From: CAZOKZ01 sp964580585
GTDB lineage: Bacteria > Sumerlaeota > Sumerlaeia > SLMS01 > JAHLLQ01
Reading direction: 5' to 3'
Assembly: GCA_964580585.1 (NCBI GenBank)
Contig: CAZOKZ010000010.1
Coordinates: 32,308 to 96,307, forward strand
Length of the DNA stretch: 64,000 bases
The notes under the pieces are model-generated. The model saw only the letters and a list, made by a program, of their open reading frames with translations. It had not been told where the DNA came from and did no database searches. The number at the start of each line of letters is the position of its first letter. Position 1 is the stretch's first letter. Position numbers and translations under genes: made by a program. Of the stretch, positions 32,696-40,860 are shown one piece after another.

Positions 32696-35467
32696 ATGAG
32701 AAGTGAGTGGATTTTGCCGGGTGTTTTCAATTATTCCTGTTTCAGGATTTTGTGTCTGTTTTTATTCCTGACGTCATCGATTAATGCGGAGATCGATTCG
32801 GAAAAAACGAAAGTCGTTCTGGTTTTATATTCAGACAGAGCCATCCCGGCTGTTGCGATATTCGACGATTCAATGCAACGCACGCTTCGATCAAACTACG
32901 AAGGGGCGTTTGACTATTATGTCGAATATCTGGACCTGGAACGTTTTTCCGATACGCATGACGACAGCGCCATCATTAATTTCCTGCGGGATCGTTATCA
33001 GGACCATCCCCCCGATGTTATTGTCGCGGAGCGTATTCCCGCCCTCAAGTTATTGCTCAAACACCGTGAAACCCTGTTTCCCGGCACGCCAATTGTCCAC
33101 ACCGTTCTGACAACGCGGGAAGTCCAGCAAAATTCATTTCCCGCCGATGTCGTTGGGACTCCTGTCAATTGGGACCCGACTCCCATCCTGGAATTAGCAT
33201 TCCAGATGCATCCCGATCGACGACGGCTTACTATCGTTACCGGGACGCTACCCTTTGACAAACGTTGGGATGCGGCTCTTCGCCATTGGGCTTCGGTCAA
33301 CGACACCGGGAGATCGGTTGAATTTTTAAGCGGCTTGCCCCTGGAAGAGGTTGCCTCGCATCTGGCGAAGTTGGGGAAGGAAGATATCGTTTTCACCCCA
33401 GGCATCATGGGGGACGGGTCGGGAAAAACATTTAACGGCGAACATTCTCTTAATATCGTTTCAAAAAATGCAAACGCCCCCATTTACGGCGCATTTGAAA
33501 ACCATGTGGGTAATGGTTGTACGGGCGGACTGATCACCACCTATGAAAGCATGGCTGAAAAAGCCGCCGATTCAGTTATTAAAATTCTACAGGGGATTCC
33601 ACCTTCCGAAATTGAGCAGGAGGAGATGCTGCCGCGCGTTGCCTGCTTCGATTGGCGGATGGTGCGCCGTTGGGAAATCCCAGAAGAACGCATTCCCCCA
33701 GACAGCATCATTCGATATCGGGAACCAACGTTCTGGGAAGCCTATCGGTGGCATGTACTGGGAATGATCGCCGTTCTCATCGCCGAAAGTCTTCTGATCG
33801 CGGGCTTGTTGATCCAACGCCGTCACCGGATGCGTGTCCAGCGCAGCCTCGATGAACGACTTGCCTTCGAACATATGGTTTCCGAATGTTCCACCGCCTT
33901 TGTCAACATGCCCGATGCGCAAATCGAATCGCACATCGAAGAAACCATGAAGGCGACGGCCCGGTTGTTGGAATTCGACGGTGCCCGACTTTCTTTCAAA
34001 ACCCAAAGAGGAATTGAAATCAGACTTACCGCCAATCCCGATGCCGAGGACAATGCTGCAATCGAGGCTTTGAGCAATCCAGACCGGTTCCCCTGGAGTT
34101 CACAACGCTTACAACAAGGACACGATGTTTACTTTTGCACGTTGGATGAACTTCCACGGGAAGCGAACGCCGATCGATTGGCCTTCGAAAAACTTTCCAT
34201 CCACTCCTTGTGCAGCATCCCACTTTCTTCCGAAGGTTCCGCTTTCGGAGTTTTTACACTGTTCAACCGATCCCGAAAAATGACAACGAATGCTGAGTTG
34301 CTGAAGCGTCACCGGATGGTCGGCAACCTGATCTTGAATGCGTTAATTCGTCGTGAAGCCCAGCAATCGATTGAAGCGAGCGAACGAGCGATGAGTTTAG
34401 CTGCGGATGCCGCAAAACTTGTCTATTGGATTTGGAATATCCCAACCGATGAAATTTGGGCTACAACAAAAGGGCGTGAATTGTATGGCCTGATTTCAGA
34501 CGAACGTATCGACTTCCAACAGTTTCTCGAAACCGTCGTGCAGGAAGACCGAGAGTCGTTGCTTGTCGCCGTACAGGAAAGCATTTCCAATGGCACGGAT
34601 TTCGAATGTGAATACCAGATCAACACGCCTCAAAACGTCCGCCGTTGGATCGTTGCACGTGGTCGCGTGGAATTCGACGACCAGCAACATCCCCGTCGAA
34701 TGCGCGGCGTCTCAATAGACGTGACGCGTCGCAAGAAAGCAGAAGAGGAATCGTCGCAACTGCGTTCCGAATTCGCCCATCAACTTCGTGTCAATACACT
34801 GGGAGAACTTTCCGGCGCCCTTGCCCATGAACTCAGTCAACCTCTTGCCGCTATTCTGGCGAACGCAGAAGCAGCGGAAATTCTCCTGTCCCTTCCCAAC
34901 CCTGACATCAATGAAATCCGTTCGATTCTTTCCGACATCCGACAGGATGACAGCCGGGCAGGAGAAATTATTCACGGAATCCGTTCTTTCCTGCGCCGCG
35001 AAGAACCGAAAATCAGTTGTCTGAATGTCAGCAAACTGATCGAGGAATCCATCCGACTGATACGTCCCGTCGCAACGTTGTTGGATGTCGAAGTAAAGAC
35101 AGAGGTAATGGAAAACTTGCCCATCGTTCGAGGCGATCAAATACAATTGCTGCAAGTCGTATTGAACCTCGCTGTCAATGGCATGGATGCCATGCGCGAA
35201 TCACCGCCCGAGAATAGGCTACTTATTCTGCAAGCGCGGCTGATAAATCCTCAAACGGTGGAAGTCGCAGTTGTGGATCGTGGCCATGGAATTAAGCAGG
35301 ATGATGTAGAGCAGGTGTTTTCACCCTTTGTTTCCACCAAGCCCAACGGTTTGGGACTTGGCCTGCCCATCTGTCGCAAGATCGTGGAAAGCCACGGTGG
35401 CTCTTTAAAGCTACGGAATAATTCGGAAGGTGGCGTCACGGGGTATTTTGTTCTTTCAATCATGTGA
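32696..35467 (+). CDS. Sensor histidine kinase with periplasmic ABC-substrate-binding domain, GAF and PAS
   Basis: A 923-aa membrane receptor kinase. N-terminal signal/anchor (FRILCLFLFLTSSINA); residues ~35-340 form an ABC_sub_bind-like ligand domain (VVLVLYSDRAIPAVAIFDDS, GTPIVHTVLTTREVQ, APIYGAFENHVGNG); membrane helix near 355-375 (MIAVLIAESLLIAGLLI). A GAF-like region follows near 385-540, then PAS near 565-680 (MSLAADAAKLVYWIW). The H-box is GELSGALAHELSQPLAAILA near 702, with N-box NLAVNGMDAM, G1 DRGHGIKQDD and G2 GLGLGLPICRKIV. All catalytic motifs are present. ATG 32696 is preferred over TTG 32669. It should phosphorylate the FixJ-like regulator downstream. Confidence 0.9.
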   Translation: MRSEWILPGVFNYSCFRILCLFLFLTSSINAEIDSEKTKVVLVLYSDRAIPAVAIFDDSMQRTLRSNYEGAFDYYVEYLDLERFSDTHDDSAIINFLRDRYQDHPPDVIVAERIPALKLLLKHRETLFPGTPIVHTVLTTREVQQNSFPADVVGTPVNWDPTPILELAFQMHPDRRRLTIVTGTLPFDKRWDAALRHWASVNDTGRSVEFLSGLPLEEVASHLAKLGKEDIVFTPGIMGDGSGKTFNGEHSLNIVSKNANAPIYGAFENHVGNGCTGGLITTYESMAEKAADSVIKILQGIPPSEIEQEEMLPRVACFDWRMVRRWEIPEERIPPDSIIRYREPTFWEAYRWHVLGMIAVLIAESLLIAGLLIQRRHRMRVQRSLDERLAFEHMVSECSTAFVNMPDAQIESHIEETMKATARLLEFDGARLSFKTQRGIEIRLTANPDAEDNAAIEALSNPDRFPWSSQRLQQGHDVYFCTLDELPREANADRLAFEKLSIHSLCSIPLSSEGSAFGVFTLFNRSRKMTTNAELLKRHRMVGNLILNALIRREAQQSIEASERAMSLAADAAKLVYWIWNIPTDEIWATTKGRELYGLISDERIDFQQFLETVVQEDRESLLVAVQESISNGTDFECEYQINTPQNVRRWIVARGRVEFDDQQHPRRMRGVSIDVTRRKKAEEESSQLRSEFAHQLRVNTLGELSGALAHELSQPLAAILANAEAAEILLSLPNPDINEIRSILSDIRQDDSRAGEIIHGIRSFLRREEPKISCLNVSKLIEESIRLIRPVATLLDVEVKTEVMENLPIVRGDQIQLLQVVLNLAVNGMDAMRESPPENRLLILQARLINPQTVEVAVVDRGHGIKQDDVEQVFSPFVSTKPNGLGLGLPICRKIVESHGGSLKLRNNSEGGVTGYFVLSIM

Positions 35468-35666
35468 AAAATGGACAGGACAAGCCAACGAGGGACTAAC
35501 AAACAACTGTTATCCCTTTTGTTCAGCAATGATTTTTGAAGAAACAAATAACGGTGGACCTAGGGCTAAGATTGTGTTTGAGCCCGAGATATTTTAGTTT
35601 TTACAATTGAAAAGATTTAGTCTGTTCTCGACGGCCCAGCCAACGATACGAAACGAGAAGTCCGCC

Positions 35667-36278
35667 ATGAGCACCGTTTACCTGGTTGATGACGACGCTT
35701 CCTTTCTAAAATCCACCGAACGTCTGCTTCGACTCTGCGGCTATAAGGTACTTGCCTTCAATTCCGTTCATGATTTCATCCGTCACCGAAAACTAGGTGG
35801 ACGGGGGTGTCTGGTGGTGGACTTGAAAATGCCCGAACTGTCCGGACTGGAACTGCAAGCCGAACTGGCGAAAAATCTCGACCCCATAGCCGTTGTCTTC
35901 CTGAGCGGCGAAGGCGACATCCCCGCATCCGTGAGCGCGATGAAAGCCGGCGCCGAAGACTTTCTCACCAAGCCCGTCTCTCGGGAAGTTTTATGCGACG
36001 CAATCGATCGAGCAATCAACCGCAATGCAGAGCATCACGATCAAGTCACACGCCAGCAAGACCTGCGCGCCCGGTACGAATCCCTGACACCGCGAGAGCG
36101 CGAAATTCTAGGTCACCTGTTCGCGGGAAAGCTGAATAAAGAAATTGCCTTCGACCTTGGTCTCGCAGAACGAACGGTTAAGTTTCATCGCGCAAACATC
36201 ATGGAAAAGCTCTGCGCCCAAACATCGACGGACATGTGGAAAATCGCCCAGGAACTCGGGCTCGCTAAATCCTCCTGA
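35667..36278 (+). CDS. FixJ-family response regulator (receiver + LuxR HTH)
   Basis: A 203-aa transcription regulator. Receiver domain: VYLVDDDASFLKSTERLLRL, phospho-acceptor in CLVVDLKMPELSGLELQ, Thr/Ser in VVFLSGEGDIP, Lys in DFLTKPVSREV. The C-terminal LuxR helix-turn-helix reads LTPREREILGHLFAGKLNKE then LAERTVKFHRANIMEKL. ATG 35667 (MSTVYLV) is chosen; the longer frame from 35607 is unsupported. It lies 199 nt after the kinase on the same strand, the standard FixL/FixJ-like order. It probably controls the cargo genes of the island. Confidence 0.93.
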   Translation: MSTVYLVDDDASFLKSTERLLRLCGYKVLAFNSVHDFIRHRKLGGRGCLVVDLKMPELSGLELQAELAKNLDPIAVVFLSGEGDIPASVSAMKAGAEDFLTKPVSREVLCDAIDRAINRNAEHHDQVTRQQDLRARYESLTPREREILGHLFAGKLNKEIAFDLGLAERTVKFHRANIMEKLCAQTSTDMWKIAQELGLAKSS

Positions 36279-36419
36279 CCTATACACGGACTTTTTAATT
36301 AATATAAGTTTGCAGCAGATTTTTTCCCTGTACCTAAGGTCAGTAGAATCCATTTCATCCTACCTGCCAGCATACGCCGAACGCTCGAAGACACTACAAA
36401 TGGGCACACGGCAAAACGT

Positions 36420-36788
36420 ATGGTTGGTATTATCGACGACGATAAACGAATGCTTCAGGCGCTAACCCGGCTCCTGACGATTGCCGGGTATGATGTATTG
36501 AGTTTTTCTTCGGCGGACGCATTTCTGAAAGATCCAAGACGCGCTGCGATCAAGTTCCTCGTCGTCGATGTGCAACTTCCCAATATGACCGGATTCGATC
36601 TTCAAAAAAAACTGATCGAACTCGGCGAAAATCGCCCCATTGCTTTCATCAGTGCCTTCGATGAGGAAAACGTGTTCGAGCAAGCGCGGGCGCTTGGCGC
36701 GGTGTTGTATTTACGAAAACCTTTTCCGACCCGCGAACTGATCGACATCATCCGCAATACGATTGGCGAGGGAACATTGAAGAGATAA
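36420..36788 (+). CDS. Stand-alone receiver-domain protein
   Basis: A 122-aa CheY-like protein: MVGIIDDDKRMLQALTRLLT, phospho-acceptor in FLVVDVQLPNMTGFDLQ, AFISAFDEEN, and Lys in LYLRKPFPTREL. No output domain. The ATG at 36420 lacks a clear ribosome-binding site. It follows the FixJ-like regulator by 141 nt and may compete for phosphate from the same kinase or act as an intermediate. Confidence 0.85.
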   Translation: MVGIIDDDKRMLQALTRLLTIAGYDVLSFSSADAFLKDPRRAAIKFLVVDVQLPNMTGFDLQKKLIELGENRPIAFISAFDEENVFEQARALGAVLYLRKPFPTRELIDIIRNTIGEGTLKR

Positions 36789-36828
36789 TGACTAGAAGGA
36801 CGAAACTGACTTTTCAGGAGATCGAAAG

Positions 36829-37404
36829 ATGAAAATTACATTTACCTTTGTTAATGGAACGGACTTTGTCCTTTGGCAACGCGATCCCGTGAGATGCCAT
36901 CACATTTGCGAGCAACTTACCCGCCCCTCATTATTTAACCAGGAATTCAAACCTCTCTGCGGCCCAATGGGTATTGGCGGGGTGGCAATGGAACATGTGG
37001 AGTCCTTAACCTTCGAGGAATTTGACGGAATCGCCATCCCGGCAATCGCTGGGTTGGAGGGCAACAAAGTAATGAACGCGGCGGAGTTCGATACAATACT
37101 TCAACAGGATGGCGAACGTCTGGTTGATCAAAGAGAAACAATCAGACCCGGCCAGGAAATTACTCACTATGTAAGTTGCACCATGACCAGTGGCAAAAAC
37201 CATTATTTGCGCATGCAAAACGCGCTGCGTTCCCATATCGATCAAATCATCCGTCTGAAGAAACTTGCCTTGGCGTCAACAATCGCTGCCCGTTTCGACG
37301 GGGGAATTCTTCTGCTGAATCCAGGACAGATTCTGATGTTTCAGGCATGCCCTGGCGCACCTAATGTTTCTCCCGAAGCCTGGTATTTTCAGGAACAAGG
37401 TTGA
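36829..37404 (+). CDS. Hypothetical protein, 191 aa
   Basis: Not recognised. GGAG lies 9-12 bases before ATG 36829. The protein has no signal peptide or membrane helix. It shows a beta-rich start (MKITFTFVNGTDFVLWQRDP), a glycine-rich central region (CGPMGIGGVAMEHVESL), a mid-part with VNAAEFDTILQQDGERLVDQ-like helices, and a hydrophobic C-terminal strand (FDGGILLLNPGQILMF). It lies 40 nt after the receiver gene on the same strand and is probably in its transcript. Function unknown. Confidence 0.6.
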   Translation: MKITFTFVNGTDFVLWQRDPVRCHHICEQLTRPSLFNQEFKPLCGPMGIGGVAMEHVESLTFEEFDGIAIPAIAGLEGNKVMNAAEFDTILQQDGERLVDQRETIRPGQEITHYVSCTMTSGKNHYLRMQNALRSHIDQIIRLKKLALASTIAARFDGGILLLNPGQILMFQACPGAPNVSPEAWYFQEQG

Positions 37405-37408
37405 AGCA

Positions 37409-38746
37409 TTATTTCGAAACTGGTGCTTTGCCGTGTTTGATGGGTGCTTGAGGATAGCCGTCTTCTAAACGCCACAATTGATCGGCGAGCGGTATCAAGG
37501 GTCGGCCCGACTCGGCGCCTGCATCCCGGTTGTCCCGTAATAGTAAGATAAGGTCGGAACTGGCCGAAGGATTTTCATAGAAGTAACTATGGCCAAGAAA
37601 ATCGGTACTGACCTTTGAATCGATCATGTCGACATTTTCGAAGTAAGAGAGCGCCTGCAATTGCTCGGGCGTGAACGAATCAACGTTCAGCAATCCGATT
37701 CTCGACCAGCTTTGGTGAAGCCAACTGGAAAGTTTCAGCGCCTTGTCGCTTCTGGAAAGATAAATTGTCAAACGACCCATGCTCAAAGGGAGTTGCTCGC
37801 TACTGATACGCTGCGCTGCCACCTCCATGTCAATGTCAGGTGACGCAAGAACAACGTTTCCAAGTTTGAGGGATTCTCGTGGGTTCTGACCGGATGCACG
37901 CGCGGCAATGGTTAACTCTCTGAGAGCCGACAGCGTTACGTCGGTACCTCTGCTGTGGGCAAGAATGTTAATCTTATGAATATCGGGGTCCGCCGCTAAA
38001 TCTTCCAAAAACATCTTCAAATGAAAGACGGTAAAGTCACCTGATTCCGAATCGGTTGTATAGCCCGTCAGGCCACCGGAACCTGCGGGCCAACTGTAGG
38101 CAATCGGCACGCCTTGTCGCCCCATGAAATGCCACAAATTTCCGATAGTGCGGACCGCATCGTTGAAACTATTATTATATCCATGAATGAAAATATAAAC
38201 CTCTTTGCGCGATGAACGCTCCAGGCGCTTTTGCAGGTATTGATGAAGTCGTTGGCGAGTGAGGAGCCGACGTTCAGTAAACTCCGCGTATGTAGCCGAA
38301 GGATCATCGATTCGTGCCGCCTGCCAAAATGTTCCTGGATAGCGAAAAACAACGTCTGGTTCCGCAATTGAAAGTTTTGTTTTGTCGTTACGTTTCTTGC
38401 TCAGACTCTCCTCAACAAGATCATTCCAGGTAAGGTTTTCGCCGACCTCGACGCGACATTGACCAATGTGCAAATGACCGGACCGACCTGCTCCGAACGA
38501 CAGAGCCTCGTTCGCGCTTTCTTGCAACGGCAAACGATCCGTAGCAAATACAACTTCAATGTCGGAGGATTGTAATTCACCTGGCACATTGGTAAAAGGG
38601 TTGCTCGCGCCATCCACATACAAAGTGGGACAACGCATTAATCGAGACGAACCGCACCCCCAAAATGCCGTCGCAATCCACAACATCAAAACCAGGTGTA
38701 CGAGGTTGCAATGCCAGGAACGTTTATCATTCAATGCCAAGGTCAT
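37409..38746 (-). CDS. DUF900-type alpha/beta-hydrolase lipoprotein
   Basis: A 445-aa lipoprotein hydrolase. The signal ends LMLWIATAFWGCGSS, with the lipidated Cys. DUF900 features: the VFATDRLPLQESANEAL start, RKEVYIFIHGYNNSFNDAVR (oxyanion region), IAYSWPAGSGGLTGYTTDSE and the nucleophile elbow NILAHSRGTDVTLSALREL. Asp in DIDMEVAA and a C-terminal His (DFLGHSYFYEN) complete a plausible Ser-Asp-His triad. It is convergent with the hypothetical gene at 36829 (4-nt gap). Substrate unknown. Confidence 0.85.
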   Translation of the reverse strand: MTLALNDKRSWHCNLVHLVLMLWIATAFWGCGSSRLMRCPTLYVDGASNPFTNVPGELQSSDIEVVFATDRLPLQESANEALSFGAGRSGHLHIGQCRVEVGENLTWNDLVEESLSKKRNDKTKLSIAEPDVVFRYPGTFWQAARIDDPSATYAEFTERRLLTRQRLHQYLQKRLERSSRKEVYIFIHGYNNSFNDAVRTIGNLWHFMGRQGVPIAYSWPAGSGGLTGYTTDSESGDFTVFHLKMFLEDLAADPDIHKINILAHSRGTDVTLSALRELTIAARASGQNPRESLKLGNVVLASPDIDMEVAAQRISSEQLPLSMGRLTIYLSRSDKALKLSSWLHQSWSRIGLLNVDSFTPEQLQALSYFENVDMIDSKVSTDFLGHSYFYENPSASSDLILLLRDNRDAGAESGRPLIPLADQLWRLEDGYPQAPIKHGKAPVSK

Positions 38747-38860
38747 TTACATTTCTCTTGTTTAATTAAACGTCAAAACACGGCAGTAAGAAAACGTAAT
38801 CGCACCATATAAAACTCACGCGATCCGATAGTCTTATGGTATTAACTTAATAAGCGGTCC

Positions 38861-39616
38861 TCATTGCGAATCGTCCACCGGTTGTTCGCCGTCCTCAATA
38901 CGTTCTGCTACAAGCCGCTCGCGGATTCGTGACGACCAATGGTCGAAAGCATCCTTCACATCTCCCCACTTTGTAAACATCCCTCTGAATGCTTTGGAGC
39001 CATAGCGCTCGTCCACACCAGCAAACAACCGCTCATTTGTCATGGAATCCAAAATTTCCACTTCACCGTGCGCCTTGCCTGTTGCCACCGATGTGCCCAC
39101 GCCCAATTGCGTTACCGTAGATAACATACGGGTGTTTGGTATAATCGTACTTACACTATCGAGCACCACCTTGGAACCGCGCGCCTCGGTAATGGCTGCC
39201 CGTACGCGCATTGTTCCCGGTCCGGGCTCCGTGGTAAGATGATAGTCTTTAGCAAGTTCTTCGGTGAGGGAATTTTGAAGATGGGCGACCAGATTCTGAA
39301 GCTGCTCCGGATCGAGCCTGACCAGTTTGGAGTCCTCCGGCGCCCATACGGACACCGGATCGATGATCACGGATTTATAGCGGGTAAAATCGGTGTTGGG
39401 ATTCACATAGACCAACGCCGCCTGCCCGCTCCCGCCTTCTTCAAGCAACGAATAGTCATTCAAAAATCCCGACGGCTCCACGGAACGTGCTTGCCGCGTC
39501 GTGCTGCAAGAACACAAAGGCAACACAATACAAAGTGTCGAAAACATGGTTAATAATCGCAAGATTGAGGTCCATCCTTGAGTAAATTTGCCGAATAAGA
39601 ACTTCGAACTCTGCAT
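38861..39616 (-). CDS. DUF3313 family lipoprotein
   Basis: A 251-aa lipoprotein. The signal sequence ends CIVLPLCSCSTT with a lipobox Cys. The DUF3313 start SGFLNDYSLLEEGGSGQAAL is clear, followed by YKSVIIDPVSVWAPEDSKLV and the central LAKDYHLTTEPGPGTMRVRA strand pattern. Members occur in the cell envelope; role unknown. It is the last recognisable cargo gene before an AT-rich 580-bp gap. It shares strand with the DUF900 gene 114 nt away, perhaps one operon. Confidence 0.85.
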   Translation of the reverse strand: MQSSKFLFGKFTQGWTSILRLLTMFSTLCIVLPLCSCSTTRQARSVEPSGFLNDYSLLEEGGSGQAALVYVNPNTDFTRYKSVIIDPVSVWAPEDSKLVRLDPEQLQNLVAHLQNSLTEELAKDYHLTTEPGPGTMRVRAAITEARGSKVVLDSVSTIIPNTRMLSTVTQLGVGTSVATGKAHGEVEILDSMTNERLFAGVDERYGSKAFRGMFTKWGDVKDAFDHWSSRIRERLVAERIEDGEQPVDDSQ

Positions 39617-40198
39617 GGAGTGAATTCCGCCCTCGTCGAAGATAAAGCAACTATTTACAGGACTACCCGTTGGTTTCTACTGTCTGTTGGTGCAGGTTCG
39701 TGAAGTGGCCTAAGCAGCCATGTTGTTTGAGAGAGAAAAAACGAACCCTGGGTTATTATATTTAGCGGAATGGGGAAGTGAAACCCTTCACAGTCAAGAA
39801 CTCTTTTATCGCTCTTTTCGAGCGATATTTCGGTATTTAAGAGATCGTGACTTCAAAATGGGTTTTTGCCATCTTGAGAAAAATTTGGAGGGATTCTGAT
39901 TTGATGCCACTCAAAGCGTATATTCCCCCGAGGATGGGAATAAATGTGAATGTTTTTTTGGGTCAGGGGGTGTCTCGCGCGTCTATCACTTTTGGAGTCA
40001 CCTATCGATCAATCAAAATGGAGACTATTCACTCGGTAAAAGAAGGTTCACGGATTATTGAAAAGGAAAAATGGTTCGGTATTTTGATGTTTCTGCCCAA
40101 TCGTGACAATTTGTGCATCTGCGTCTAGGTAAATGCCACGTTGTTGCGTACTCTTCAGATCGAACACCCGCAGTTTCATTTTGAAAGGATTTGTCACC
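39617..40198. other. AT-rich gap between cargo and replication module, no gene supported
   Basis: 582 bp with clearly higher AT than either side. A plus-strand frame from about 39904 to 40128 has GGAGGG upstream but no recognisable sequence features, so it is not annotated. The composition change here may mark the joint between the cargo segment and the phage/plasmid-like segment. Confidence 0.4.
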
Positions 40199-40444
40199 AT
40201 GCCAAAGGTGAAGTTCATCCCTATCAGCAATGCCATCGAGATCAGCGGGCACCCGACAAACCGCGCGTTTGACCGTTGGTGCCGTCGATTCAACGCCGAC
40301 CATCCCGCGCAACCGGTGATTCGTCGCCACAATGCGGTCGAGGTCGGCAGTCTGGAGCGCGCGCTGATGATCGATGCCCGGCGCATGACGCCGGAACTCG
40401 ACGCAGGCGCAGCATTGTCGGCACTGCACACAGGGGAGGGTTGA
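40199..40444 (+). CDS. Small DNA-binding protein (excisionase/HTH-like)
   Basis: An 81-aa protein starting at ATG 40199, with AAAGGA nine bases upstream; the longer frame from 40133 is not needed. Residues 10-50 (AIEISGHPTNRAFDRWCRRF then PVIRRHNAVEVGSLERAL) look like a winged helix-turn-helix of the excisionase/MerR-like type used by phage and integrative elements. It precedes the primase by 38 nt on the same strand. It could be a repressor, excisionase or primase accessory. The fold is inferred from pattern only. Confidence 0.5.
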   Translation: MPKVKFIPISNAIEISGHPTNRAFDRWCRRFNADHPAQPVIRRHNAVEVGSLERALMIDARRMTPELDAGAALSALHTGEG

Positions 40445-40482
40445 ACCTTGCGACCAAAAAAAGAATATGGAGAGGCGGAAGC

Positions 40483-40860
40483 GTGAAGCTATCGAACTAC
40501 AACTTACGTTCGGCGATTCAGGCGCGTGCGTGGGAACTTGCGCAAATTGTGCTGGGTGGACCTGGAAAACCGGAAGGCCCGAATGCGGTTTATTGCGTGC
40601 CATGGCGCGAAGACAACAAACCGTCCCTCAAGGTGTTGCGCGAATCGAACAACGGGCACGATCCTGGGTTCTGGCGCGACTTCGGGCGCGATGAATCAGG
40701 CGATATTTTCGAGTTGGTTGCCCGTGCGAATCGGCTTGATTGTGCCCGCGAATTCCCCAAGGTCGAATTGCGTGCGACCTGCTCGGGATCGTCCAGGAAG
40801 CCCCACGCGCGGAATCTGGTGGCAATTCGCTCGACGATCTGGCTCGGCAATACGGTTTGA
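40483..40860 (+). CDS. Primase N-terminal segment, frame-disrupted
   Basis: From GTG 40483 (GGAGAGG upstream) the frame encodes 125 aa. It contains a primase-like substrate-binding start: NAVYCVPWREDNKPSLKVLR then FWRDFGRDESGDIFELVARA. This matches the C(x)PFHxDKTPS...GDxFDLV region of phage primases, though without the zinc-binding Cys set. Sense continues to EFPKV near 40765; after that, homologous sequence (RIACDLLGI) continues in the frame 1 nt back. So this is the front of one primase cut by a frameshift at about 40755-40770, or programmed frameshifting. Confidence 0.6.
   Translation: MKLSNYNLRSAIQARAWELAQIVLGGPGKPEGPNAVYCVPWREDNKPSLKVLRESNNGHDPGFWRDFGRDESGDIFELVARANRLDCAREFPKVELRATCSGSSRKPHARNLVAIRSTIWLGNTV

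Noticed and set aside
39847..40128. Plus-strand open frame of 70-93 codons in the island gap
   Set aside because: No recognisable features, atypical composition and no convincing start; probably chance.
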